NCBI RefSeq assembly: GCF_001690685.1
Contig: NZ_LZGL01000017.1
Location: 550,554-614,553, forward strand
DNA: 64,000 nucleotides
Source of the DNA: Gilliamella sp. wkB112
GTDB taxonomy: Bacteria; Pseudomonadota; Gammaproteobacteria; Enterobacterales; Orbaceae
Reading direction: 5' to 3'
Position numbers and translations under genes: made by a program. This document shows positions 9,786-18,945 of this stretch, one piece after another. How positions within the stretch are numbered: the first letter of the stretch is position 1; each line of letters starts with the position of its first letter. A model generated the notes under the pieces. That model saw only the letters and a list, made by a program, of their open reading frames with translations, searched no databases and was not told the DNA's origin.

Positions 9786-10511
9786 ATGAAAAAGTTATTA
9801 ATTGCAACATTATCGTTTGTTTTGCTTGGTTGTGTTAGTGACATTAAATATAACTATATGCCTCAAGTGACACCAATAAGTTATCCTGAGCTTAATGCCA
9901 TCACCACAACCTATATTGGTGATAACATGCTAAACCAAGGAGAAGTCAAATTAATGGACGCAGTCTCTTTTCCTACCACGACTGAGATTACCAGACCTTT
10001 TCATGCATATATTATAGAGCCAGGTGACTATCCTAAACTTGGAGAAAACAAGAATCATTTATTTTTTTCAGCTAGAAGTGATGATGGAAATGCTATTGTA
10101 AAAACCTTCACTTCATCACCGGAACCTATTGGTATTAGAGTGAGAAAAGACAATGCTAAAAATGAAGTATGTATTTCCTTTAGTACTGGAACTGATTTTT
10201 GTAACTATGATAAGCAATATACTTTAAAAAAAGTTAATATAACAAGCCAGAGCAAATTGCAGCAGACATTAATTTATAATGGTAAAATTGGTAATAAAAT
10301 TAACATAGGATACCGAGAATTTAATAATGATTTAACTCATCCTACTTTTTCGAATAATGCTGAATATGACTTATCTAGCTCAAAAGTAATTAGATATAAA
10401 GGTGCAGTAATTGAAGTGCTAGATGCTACCAATCAGTATATTAAATACAAATTAATTAGTAATTTTAATACACCTCAAGAATCAATGAATTTAAATAGTT
10501 TCAAACGGTAA
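9786..10511 (+). CDS. Hypothetical lipoprotein, 241 aa
   Basis: No family recognised. It begins MKKLLIATLSFVLLGCVSD, a lipoprotein signal peptide with lipobox LLGC and the acylated cysteine at residue 16. The aspartate at +3 (CVSD is C+1, V+2, S+3, D+4) is not at the Lol-avoidance position, so outer-membrane sorting is likely. The mature protein looks beta-rich and has two cysteines (EVCISFSTGTDFC). A TAAGGAAAC Shine-Dalgarno precedes the ATG. The last codons and the 3' flank resemble the end of nrdB plus its terminator, as though the gene sits between duplicated 3' ends. Confidence 0.75.
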   Translation: MKKLLIATLSFVLLGCVSDIKYNYMPQVTPISYPELNAITTTYIGDNMLNQGEVKLMDAVSFPTTTEITRPFHAYIIEPGDYPKLGENKNHLFFSARSDDGNAIVKTFTSSPEPIGIRVRKDNAKNEVCISFSTGTDFCNYDKQYTLKKVNITSQSKLQQTLIYNGKIGNKINIGYREFNNDLTHPTFSNNAEYDLSSSKVIRYKGAVIEVLDATNQYIKYKLISNFNTPQESMNLNSFKR

Positions 10512-10582
10512 ACCCATACTAAAACGTATAGCACTCCTGAAACTTCTTTACAAAAGGAACATCATTATGTTCCTTTTTTGTT
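10512..10582 (+). repeat. Intergenic CTCCTGAAAC element, copy B, with terminator
   Basis: Close copy of the element after nrdB. ACGTATAGCACTCCTGAAAC is followed by a terminator hairpin, AAAAGGAACAT (10552-10562) with ATGTTCCTTTT (10567-10577), and T residues. The loop differs from copy A (CATT against ACTG), while the stem is conserved. Confidence 0.8.
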
Positions 10583-10683
10583 ATTAAGCCAATCATCGAC
10601 TAATGTAAATTAATTTCTTGTAACTTGACAGTAATTTAAAATCGCGTAACGATATATCTATTGAATTTGCTTAATTTAATATT

Positions 10684-13344
10684 ATGGCTATGAATGAAAC
10701 TCATTTGTGTTACCCTGTTTCACCCTTAGATTTCAGCGATGAACAGATAAATATTAACTATCTCAAGCAGCAGCTTGATGAGTTTCAACAATGGTCAATA
10801 ATCCAATTTAAACACAATGCTGATATTGATGTATTGGTACATTTGCGCAGTGCCTTTATCGATCAGCTCTTACAACGTTTATGGCGTTATTATCAAATCC
10901 CTGAGAAAATTTCTTCACTATTTAAACAAAACCGTATTGCTTTAATTGCCGTAGGTGGATATGGGCGTGCCGAGCTTCATCCTTTGTCTGACATTGATAT
11001 TTTAATTTTAAGTGATAAACCACTGACTAAAATACTGGAAAAACAAGTTGCTGATTTAGTTCGTTTACTTTGGGATCTCCATTTAGATATAGGCCACAGT
11101 GTTAGAACATTAACAACCTGCCTACACGAAGCAAAAAATGATATCACCATAATGACTAACTTGATTGAATCAAGAATAATCGCAGGTAGCGAGGCATTAT
11201 TAAATGAACTGCGTAAACAAATTTTCAGCGATAAGATCTGGCCTTCTCCGGCTTTTTATCAAGCAAAAGTTAAAGAGCAAGAAGAACGCCATAAACAGTA
11301 TCACAGCACAACTTATAATCTGGAACCTGATTTAAAAAATAGTCCTGGTGGTCTTCGGGATATGCAAATTATTCAATGGATAGCTATTCGCCATTTTGGT
11401 GGTGAATTTTTACATAAAATTACCCACTTTGATTATTTAACTCCTGAAGATATTGAAGAGTTTAAAACTTGCCGTAAATTTTTATGGCGCATCCGTTTTG
11501 CACTGCATTGCGTAATTAGTCGTTATGATAACCGGCTATTATTTGATCGCCAGTTGAGCATCGCTAATATGTTAGGTTATACCGGTACAGGCAATGCTCC
11601 AGTTGAAAACATGATGCATGATTTTTATCGAGTTGCTCACAATATTACTGAACTCAATCAAATGTTATTACAATTGTTTGATGAAACAATATTGGAGCTT
11701 AATCCCAAAAATAAACCCTATGATATTGATGAACATTTCCAAGTAAGGGAAAAATTAATAGATATAAAAGATGATAATCTGTTCAAGCAAAATCCTGTGA
11801 TGATGATGCAGCTTTTCTATACCATTTTATTAAATCCGCAAGTAATTGGCCTTTATTCCAATACCATTAGGCAACTGCGTTCGGCAAGACGACAATTACC
11901 AAAGTTGCTATGCGAAGACCCACAAGCTAGGCAACTGTTTATGCAAATTATCAAGCATCCGGATGCCATTAAAAAAGCTATCTTACCTATGCATCAATAT
12001 GGAATATTGACCTCCTACATTCCAGGGTGGAAGCATATTGCTGGTATGATGCAGTTTGATTTATTTCATATTTATACGGTTGATGAACACACTATTCGGT
12101 TACTACTAGAACTCGATAACCTAAAAAATACTGCTGATAAACAAAAACATCCCAATAGCACTGAAGTTTATAGCAAATTACCCAAACCTGAATTATTAAT
12201 TATTACGGGTTTATTTCATGATATTGGTAAAGGCCGGCATGGCGATCATTCCGAAATTGGTGCGCGTTTAGTGAAAGATTTTTGTCAATTACATCAATTG
12301 GATGCTAAAGATACTGAATTAATTGTCTGGCTAGTCCGATCACATTTACTCATGTCAGTCACTGCCCAAAGTCGTGATTTACAAGATCCAGATGTTATTC
12401 GGGAGTTCATTCAACAGGTAAAAAGTAAACGCCGTTTGCAATATTTACTTTGCTTTACTGTAGCCGATGTCTGTGCCACCAACGAAACACTGTGGAATAG
12501 TTGGAAGCAAAGTTTAATGCGAGAACTCTATTTTACTGCTGAACGTTCCTTTGATGCTGGTATTCATCAAATTCCAGAACAACGGAGTATTGCACGGCAA
12601 CATAAACAACAAGCTTTAGAAATTTTAATACAACAAAACTATGCAGAGTCACAGATCAAAAACTTTTGGCAAGATTATCGGGTTGACTATTTTCTACGTT
12701 ATACCACAGAACAAATTGTTTGGCATGCACAAAACCTTTTGCATCATGATTTAACGCAAACCTTAGTATTCATCAACCCTAGTCCTCATCATGGTGGGAC
12801 TGAGATATTTATCTATTCACCAGATAGACCATATTTATTTGCTACTGTTTGTAATGTAATCAATATGCATAATTTAAATATCCATGATGCCCTCATTATC
12901 ACCAATAAAAATCGATTTGCGCTTGATACTTTTATTGTATTGGAACCAAATGGAAAAACATTACAACAAGATCGTCATCAAGATATTATAAAAGCACTGG
13001 AAAAAGCACTACAAAGTTCAGTTTATAAAGGCGTAACTATTAAACCACCAAAACAACGGTTACGATATTTCTCGGTGCCTACTCAAGTAAACTTTCGGTC
13101 TTCTTTTAACGAAAGCAAAACTTATATGGAATTGATAGCCCTTGATCGCCCGGGGTTACTTGCTCGCGTTGGAGAAATCTTTGCTAATCTAGATTTATCA
13201 TTAAGTAGTGCTAAAATAGCCACTATCGGTGAACATATTGAAGATCTGTTCATATTAACGGATAAACACAATAATGCCTTGGATGATAGCACTTGCAACA
13301 AACTACGAGAATCAATAGTTCTTGCTATTGATGACATGAATTAA
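10684..13344 (+). CDS. glnD: Bifunctional uridylyltransferase/uridylyl-removing enzyme GlnD
   Basis: Glutamine sensor that uridylylates PII under nitrogen limitation and deuridylylates it when glutamine is plentiful. At 886 residues it is close to E. coli GlnD (890). The nucleotidyltransferase motif GGYGRAELHPLSDIDILIL begins near residue 87. A GlnD-specific LKNSPGGLRDMQ segment follows, then an HD domain with FHDIGKGRHGDHSEIG near 510, and two C-terminal ACT domains (about 705-780 and 815-886). Its targets glnA, ntrB and ntrC lie 37 kb away in this window. The ATG at 10690 is an alternative start two codons in. Confidence 0.97.
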   Translation: MAMNETHLCYPVSPLDFSDEQININYLKQQLDEFQQWSIIQFKHNADIDVLVHLRSAFIDQLLQRLWRYYQIPEKISSLFKQNRIALIAVGGYGRAELHPLSDIDILILSDKPLTKILEKQVADLVRLLWDLHLDIGHSVRTLTTCLHEAKNDITIMTNLIESRIIAGSEALLNELRKQIFSDKIWPSPAFYQAKVKEQEERHKQYHSTTYNLEPDLKNSPGGLRDMQIIQWIAIRHFGGEFLHKITHFDYLTPEDIEEFKTCRKFLWRIRFALHCVISRYDNRLLFDRQLSIANMLGYTGTGNAPVENMMHDFYRVAHNITELNQMLLQLFDETILELNPKNKPYDIDEHFQVREKLIDIKDDNLFKQNPVMMMQLFYTILLNPQVIGLYSNTIRQLRSARRQLPKLLCEDPQARQLFMQIIKHPDAIKKAILPMHQYGILTSYIPGWKHIAGMMQFDLFHIYTVDEHTIRLLLELDNLKNTADKQKHPNSTEVYSKLPKPELLIITGLFHDIGKGRHGDHSEIGARLVKDFCQLHQLDAKDTELIVWLVRSHLLMSVTAQSRDLQDPDVIREFIQQVKSKRRLQYLLCFTVADVCATNETLWNSWKQSLMRELYFTAERSFDAGIHQIPEQRSIARQHKQQALEILIQQNYAESQIKNFWQDYRVDYFLRYTTEQIVWHAQNLLHHDLTQTLVFINPSPHHGGTEIFIYSPDRPYLFATVCNVINMHNLNIHDALIITNKNRFALDTFIVLEPNGKTLQQDRHQDIIKALEKALQSSVYKGVTIKPPKQRLRYFSVPTQVNFRSSFNESKTYMELIALDRPGLLARVGEIFANLDLSLSSAKIATIGEHIEDLFILTDKHNNALDDSTCNKLRESIVLAIDDMN

Positions 13345-13364
13345 TTAGATCTAAGAATTAAATT

Positions 13365-14288
13365 ATGCAATTTTTTATTATTTTGTTCCCCATTTTTTGT
13401 ATTTTTATTGTCGGCTTTATTGCCCAAAAAGCCTTAAAGTTTGATGTCGCTAATCTTTCTAAAATGTCACTTTATGTGTTATCGCCATTTTTGGCTTTTA
13501 AAACATTTTATACCCATACTTTAACCAGCGACTATTTCTTTTATATTTTCTATATTTTCGGGCTGTGTTTTGCATTAGTTATTATTGTGTCTATTTGGTC
13601 AGTTATCATGAAATATTCAAGTAAAGAGCGCTGTGCCATGATTTTAAGCTCTTGCTTTATGAATAATGGTAATTATGGTACACCAGTATTGTTAGTATTC
13701 TTTGGTAGTGTTGGTTTCAATTTAGGGGTAATTATGATGGTTTTACAACAGTTTGTAATGAGTACTGTTGGTATCTATTATGCCGCTAAAGGTAGTCGAC
13801 ATAATGACATTGTTAGCCAAAAAGATGTACTGAACAAAGTAATCCGCATGCCTGTCGCTTATGGTGCTTTTCTAGGAATTATTTTTCAGTTGTGCGATAT
13901 TCCTTTATCAAAATCGATTATGACTTCAATAGGTATGATAGGTGACGCGTCTATTGTGGTGATTATGATTATTTTAGGAATGCAGTTAGCTAAAATACAA
14001 ATTAAACATCTCGATTATCCAAAAATCTCGTTTTCATTAGTAACACGAATGATACTTTCACCTATTGTGGCTATGTGTATCGTTTATTTTATGCCGATTG
14101 ATCCTGTCTATAAACAAATTTTAATTGTACTGGCGGCAATGCCAACAGCAGCTAATACTACTCTTATGTCAGTACAATTTGATACTTACCCGGAATTAGT
14201 TTCAAGTGCTACATTACTGAGCACAATCTTAAGCTTAATAACATTACCAATTGTGTTATGGTTAGTTGGTGCACCAATACCATTTTAA
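13365..14288 (+). CDS. AEC-family (auxin efflux carrier) transporter
   Basis: Inner-membrane permease of 307 residues with about ten hydrophobic segments in two five-helix halves, typical of bacterial AEC proteins such as malonate or malate permeases. The first half holds MNNGNYGTPVL, the conserved asparagine/glycine-rich helix break of the family. The second half has the matching AAMPTAANTTLMS. It starts 20 bases after glnD, so cotranscription is possible, but a functional link is not evident. The substrate cannot be told from sequence. Confidence 0.85.
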   Translation: MQFFIILFPIFCIFIVGFIAQKALKFDVANLSKMSLYVLSPFLAFKTFYTHTLTSDYFFYIFYIFGLCFALVIIVSIWSVIMKYSSKERCAMILSSCFMNNGNYGTPVLLVFFGSVGFNLGVIMMVLQQFVMSTVGIYYAAKGSRHNDIVSQKDVLNKVIRMPVAYGAFLGIIFQLCDIPLSKSIMTSIGMIGDASIVVIMIILGMQLAKIQIKHLDYPKISFSLVTRMILSPIVAMCIVYFMPIDPVYKQILIVLAAMPTAANTTLMSVQFDTYPELVSSATLLSTILSLITLPIVLWLVGAPIPF

Positions 14289-14295
14289 TGGTGGG

Positions 14296-14323
14296 ATCTC
14301 TCCCCCTCACAGCGGGGAGAGAT
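14296..14323. terminator. Bidirectional terminator hairpin
   Basis: ATCTCTCCCC (14296-14305) pairs with GGGGAGAGAT (14314-14323) around an 8-base loop, between the converging AEC and aldo/keto reductase genes. The U-tract is short (TTTAAATATT) but the stem is GC-rich. Confidence 0.7.
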
Positions 14324-14330
14324 TTAAATA

Positions 14331-15176
14331 TTAAAAACCATTATTACTAAAAACATAATCTGGATTTGGTCCAGTACGCAGGTTTTGATTTAATCCACTA
14401 ATTTTTTCCATCTCTTCAGCAGTTAGCTCAAAGTTAAAAATATTGGCATTTTCGGCAATTCGATCAGGGTGACTGGATTTAGGGATCACAATATAGCCAT
14501 TTTGAATATGCCAACGCAGTGTTACTTGAGATGCTGATTTCTGATACTTATCACCTATTTCTACTAACAGCGGTTCATTAACCACTTTATTACGTGCCAA
14601 TGGAGACCAAGCCTCAATAGCAATTTTTTGTCGACGCAAATAATTGACTAATTCCATTTGTGTTAAATACGGATGAATTTCGATTTGATTAAGCATTGGT
14701 TTGATGTTAGCTTTCATAGCTAGTAATTCCATATGTGAAATATGAAAATTACAAACACCTATGGCGCGTACCCGCTTTTCTTCATACAATTTTTCAAACG
14801 CTTTCCAAGTCTCAAAAAAGGTATCATTTAAAGGCCAATGCACCAAAAAAAGATCAAGATAATCAAGTTGTAAATCCTTTAATGTCTGATCAAAACCCGC
14901 TAAAGTTTTTTCATAACCTTGATTATTATTATCAATTTTACTGGTAATAAATAATTTATTACGTTCAATGCCACATTGTTTAAGGGCTTGCCCCAGTTGT
15001 TTTTCATTTTGATAAAGTTCAGCCGTATCAAAAGCACGATACCCAACTTTAACGGCTGCGTTAACTGCACGAGTTAATTCATTTAAATCTGTTAGTTTAA
15101 AAGTACCAAACCCGAACTGCTCCATAGAGACATTGTTACTTAAAACGATCTTATCATTGATAGAAAAAGTCATCAT
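14331..15176 (-). CDS. Aldo/keto reductase (DkgA-like)
   Basis: NADPH-dependent cytosolic oxidoreductase of 281 residues. The catalytic tetrad is visible: Asp and Tyr in AFDTAELYQNE (about 48-58), Lys in LFITSKI, and His in LFLVHWPLND. The NADPH-binding end has IVIPKSSHPDRIAENANIF, typical of the 2,5-diketo-D-gluconate reductase subgroup. The substrate is not predictable beyond small carbonyl compounds. A second ATG lies one codon inside. It is a stand-alone gene convergent with the AEC transporter. Confidence 0.9.
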   Translation of the reverse strand: MMTFSINDKIVLSNNVSMEQFGFGTFKLTDLNELTRAVNAAVKVGYRAFDTAELYQNEKQLGQALKQCGIERNKLFITSKIDNNNQGYEKTLAGFDQTLKDLQLDYLDLFLVHWPLNDTFFETWKAFEKLYEEKRVRAIGVCNFHISHMELLAMKANIKPMLNQIEIHPYLTQMELVNYLRRQKIAIEAWSPLARNKVVNEPLLVEIGDKYQKSASQVTLRWHIQNGYIVIPKSSHPDRIAENANIFNFELTAEEMEKISGLNQNLRTGPNPDYVFSNNGF

Positions 15177-15254
15177 TGGCCCCCATATATTATTAAAACT
15201 AATTAATCAACTATAGTTATTATAAACAAATTATTCCAAGGTTAATATCAATTT

Positions 15255-15929
15255 TCATCCGAGCCATTCGTCTTCAAATAGTTTTACAAATTGAAGTAAA
15301 AAGTCATGCCTTGCTTGTGCTAATTGTTTACCTTTTGGGGTATTCATTAGATCCTTAAGCAAAAATAGTTTTTCATAAAAGTGATTAATTACCGTACTGG
15401 GTTGTTTATAACTAGTTTCGTTCAGAAAGGTTCGGGGGGGAATATTAGGATCATACATAATATGATGTTTGTTACCACCATAATAAAATGTTCGCCCAAT
15501 ACCTATTGCGCCAAGAGCATCAAGACGATCCGCATCTTGCACTATTTGCCCCTCAAGGGATAATATTTTTTTATCATTAAGATTTTTTCGATATGACATA
15601 TTTTCAATAATATCGAAAATCATTTGCATGTCATCAGTCGGTATTGGTTGTAGTTTTAAAAATTCGTGTAATTGTGTTACCGCTAAATTGACGTCATTAA
15701 CAACTTTTTCATCAATAACATCATGTAGATAAGCACTAGCAATAGCAATAAAGTTATTAGCTTTGGGCTCACTAGCTAAGATCTGTTTAGTTAACTTAAC
15801 CACACGTTCAATATGTGCCATATCATGTCCAGAATAATCATCAGCTAATTTTTGTTTTACTAAAGATTGGATATTTTGGATGATTTGCTGCTGCGATGGT
15901 GTCATTAAAAGTGATATTTTATTATTCAT
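15255..15929 (-). CDS. HD-domain phosphohydrolase (YedJ-like)
   Basis: Soluble 224-residue metal-dependent phosphohydrolase of the HD superfamily. Metal-binding motifs are HDMAHIERVV (His, about 41), YLHDVIDEK (His-Asp, about 88) and the second aspartate cluster VQDADRLDALGAIGIGRT (about 150), a layout seen in YedJ/YpgQ-type proteins that act on nucleotides. The in vivo substrate is unknown. An internal ATG at residue 9 (MTPSQQQ) is an alternative start. It has its own promoter region shared with no obvious partner. Confidence 0.85.
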   Translation of the reverse strand: MNNKISLLMTPSQQQIIQNIQSLVKQKLADDYSGHDMAHIERVVKLTKQILASEPKANNFIAIASAYLHDVIDEKVVNDVNLAVTQLHEFLKLQPIPTDDMQMIFDIIENMSYRKNLNDKKILSLEGQIVQDADRLDALGAIGIGRTFYYGGNKHHIMYDPNIPPRTFLNETSYKQPSTVINHFYEKLFLLKDLMNTPKGKQLAQARHDFLLQFVKLFEDEWLG

Positions 15930-16339
15930 TATATTAATTACTTTAGGTATAAATAAATATTATTATTGTGCACAAAATATACTTGCTATATTATGCAATT
16001 TCGTTTAATTATAGCATAAAAAATGGGCGCATATTTTGCTAATCACCAAGATGAAAGCCGATCGTTTATTCCTCATCTTATGAAAATAATCTATAAATAT
16101 CTAAGCAAATAATATAAAAAAAATAGCTTTAACTGTACTAATTTTAACACTAACTTTAAGTATAAAAATCCAGATACAACAAGTAATTAATCATATTAAT
16201 TAACAAATATTAAAAAATAGCTAAAGAAAAACATTAGAATTTAAAATTTTTTTATTTTTCTGCGATTGTTTTCGTTAATTTGGGGATGTAGAATGCGCAA
16301 ATCTAAAATATTAACCAAGCAAATATTGGAGTCGACTGA
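15930..16339. other. 410-base intergenic region upstream of mprF
   Basis: Very AT-rich spacer between two divergent genes, so it must contain promoters for both. I see no RNA gene, repeat or open frame in it. The mprF ribosome-binding site (TTGGAG) is at its right end. Confidence 0.5.
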
Positions 16340-18943
16340 GTGAAAATATTAGCGCGTAGAGTTTTGCCATGGCAATTAATAGAATACTTCACTCGCTATC
16401 GCCAACTGTTGGCTTTAATATTTGGTCTATTAATCTTTGTTATTGCCTTAATTGTTTGTTGGAATTTACTAAAAGAGATTAATCTTAATGATTTAAAACA
16501 ATCAATTCATAACCTTTCTATTCACACTATTTTACTTGCCTGTTTATCTGCAGTCGGTAGCTATGTAATGCTGATTTGCTATGAATGGTCAGCTGCCCGC
16601 TATGCGGGCGTAAAACTTAAACCATCTATTATTGTAGTTGGGGGTATATGTGCTTCTGCTATTGGTAATGCTATAGGATTATCGGCTTTATCTGGCGGTG
16701 CGGTGCGTTGTCGTTTGTACTTTAAGTATGGTTTAACCACTATTGATGTTGCCAGAATGTCAATTTTTGTCACCTTGTCGCTTGGTTTTACTTTACCACT
16801 ACTGGCAGCAATAGCCGCATTAGTCGAAACTAAAGACACCATGCAAGCACTACATATGCCGCTGCAAAGTGTTTGGTTAATCGCCGGTTCAGTATTATGC
16901 CTGTACATAGCATTATTAATTTTTCTTTACCGAAATCAATGTGATGAAAGGCCAAATAAGGACACCCGTTTATTTCAGATAGTTCGATGGTCAATCCGTT
17001 TACCTAATTTACATTTAGCCTGCTGGCAATGCCTTATCACTTTGTTTGATGCTATTTTAGCAGGTTCCATTCTGTATTTTTTATTACCCAATCACCCTAA
17101 TTTCACCACGTTTATTATGATTTATATTCTCGCCTTAGTTGCCGGAGTATTAAGTCATATACCAGGTGGTGTTGGCGTGTTTGAAGCTATTATTCTGGCA
17201 GCTTTTTCATCTGAAATAGGTGCAGCATCTCTAACTGTTGCTCTACTTATTTATCGGATTATTTATATTTTAATTCCATTAATTCCTGCCGGGATTTTAT
17301 TACTCATTAATGAAGGTAAAAATTACTTAACTACACCACCAGTTAAAGAAACTGAAACCGGAATCGCCGCTTCAGTGATGGCGGCAACCGTATTTTTTGC
17401 TGGTGTAGTTATGATGTTTTCGAGTGTAGTACCAGGATTTAATTCGCACTTAGTCCACAGTTTTATTCCTAATAAAGTAATCAACATTGCTCATTTAATT
17501 TCTAGCCTAATTGGTGTTCTATGCTTATTACTGGCTATGGGGCTAAGGCGTCGACTCTTTTCCGCGTGGGGAGTTACCGTTTTATTACTATTTATTGGTA
17601 GTATTGTTTCTATATTACGAGGTCTGCATTGGATTGAGGCCGGTATATTATTATTGATTGCTATTTTATTAATTAAATTTAGGCATGCGTTTTATCGGAA
17701 AAATCACTTAAGAGTCATTCCATTTTCATTTAAGTTTTTCGCTATCTGTTTTTGTATGCTAGCCATGTTTGTATGGGTGATTTTATTCATCTATCAAGAT
17801 GTGCCTTATAGTCACTCTTTATGGTGGCAATTTGAATTAGATAGCCGCGTCCCACGGGCATTGCGTGCCGCCTTAGGCAGTTTTATCTTATTAAGCTGTA
17901 TTATGTTATTTTGGCTATTCCGCCCTGCGTTACCTATTTTGACTAAACCAAATAAACCACAACTAGCTAAGGCTTATCAAATTATTTTAGCTTCCAAACA
18001 ACCCGAAGGTGGTTTAGCCATGTGTGGGGATAAATCATTACTATTCAATGAGTCAGAAACCTCTTTTATTATGTATTCCCGACGAGGGCGAAGCATGGTA
18101 GCACTTTACGATCCAATTGGTGACATTAGTGAACGCGCTGATTTAATATGGGAATTTCGCGATCTATGTGACCAACATCGGCTACGTCCAGTATTCTATC
18201 AAGTTAAAGCTGCTAACTTACCATTCTATATGGATATTGGCTTACGAACTATCAAACTTGGTGAAGAAGCTTTAGTTAATTTAAAAAAATTCGACTTAAA
18301 TTCAAAAGGTTATAAAGACTTGCGCTATACTTGGAATCGTGGGCAGCGTGATGGTTTATCTTTAGTATTTTATCCACCAGGTACCGCTCCATTTGATGAA
18401 CTAAAAGTGGTATCAGACACATGGCTCAAAAATAAACATGCTAAAGAAAAGCAATTTTCATTAGGATCATTTTCTAAACAATACTTGGATAATTTTACTA
18501 TCGCGGCAATTAAGTACCAAAATCGTATCATCGCTTTCGTTAATCTTTTAGAAACGCAACAATGTTATTCTGCTAGTATTGATTTAATGCGAGTACTACA
18601 AGATATACCTAAATTAACTATGGAGTTTTTAATGGTTGGTTTGATTCTCCATTATCAAGAAAAAGGCTTTAAATATTTTAGTTTAGGTATGGTACCACTG
18701 GCAGGAATGCAAAGGCGACGCGGTGCTCCACTAATCCAACGGTTAGGGGCGTTAGTCTTTCGGCGAGGAGGTCGTTTTTATAATTTTCAAGGACTACGTC
18801 GTTTTAAAGAAAAATTTGCTACACAGTGGGAACCTCGTTATATGGCCGTCCCTGCTGGGCTTGATCCTTTAGTTGCATTGCTCGATACCACCATGTTAAT
18901 TTCTGGCGGTATTACTGGTTTAAAAAAGAGTAAGAACCCTTAA
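16340..18943 (+). CDS. mprF: Lysylphosphatidylglycerol synthase/flippase MprF
   Basis: Transfers lysine from Lys-tRNA to phosphatidylglycerol and flips the cationic lipid outward, reducing membrane negative charge and raising resistance to cationic antimicrobial peptides. At 867 residues it has the full two-part architecture: about 14 membrane segments to residue 530 (flippase, including HIPGGVGVFEAIIL), then a cytosolic acyltransferase-like synthase (DUF2156) with SRRGRSMVALYDPIG, RDLCDQHRLRPVFYQV and FSLGMVPLAGM. The start is GTG, with GGAG 9 bases upstream. The acvB/virJ homologue follows after 2 bases, matching lpiA-acvB operons of alphaproteobacteria. Strict lysine specificity, as opposed to alanine, is assumed. 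Confidence 0.93.
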   Translation: MKILARRVLPWQLIEYFTRYRQLLALIFGLLIFVIALIVCWNLLKEINLNDLKQSIHNLSIHTILLACLSAVGSYVMLICYEWSAARYAGVKLKPSIIVVGGICASAIGNAIGLSALSGGAVRCRLYFKYGLTTIDVARMSIFVTLSLGFTLPLLAAIAALVETKDTMQALHMPLQSVWLIAGSVLCLYIALLIFLYRNQCDERPNKDTRLFQIVRWSIRLPNLHLACWQCLITLFDAILAGSILYFLLPNHPNFTTFIMIYILALVAGVLSHIPGGVGVFEAIILAAFSSEIGAASLTVALLIYRIIYILIPLIPAGILLLINEGKNYLTTPPVKETETGIAASVMAATVFFAGVVMMFSSVVPGFNSHLVHSFIPNKVINIAHLISSLIGVLCLLLAMGLRRRLFSAWGVTVLLLFIGSIVSILRGLHWIEAGILLLIAILLIKFRHAFYRKNHLRVIPFSFKFFAICFCMLAMFVWVILFIYQDVPYSHSLWWQFELDSRVPRALRAALGSFILLSCIMLFWLFRPALPILTKPNKPQLAKAYQIILASKQPEGGLAMCGDKSLLFNESETSFIMYSRRGRSMVALYDPIGDISERADLIWEFRDLCDQHRLRPVFYQVKAANLPFYMDIGLRTIKLGEEALVNLKKFDLNSKGYKDLRYTWNRGQRDGLSLVFYPPGTAPFDELKVVSDTWLKNKHAKEKQFSLGSFSKQYLDNFTIAAIKYQNRIIAFVNLLETQQCYSASIDLMRVLQDIPKLTMEFLMVGLILHYQEKGFKYFSLGMVPLAGMQRRRGAPLIQRLGALVFRRGGRFYNFQGLRRFKEKFATQWEPRYMAVPAGLDPLVALLDTTMLISGGITGLKKSKNP

Positions 18944-18945
18944 AT

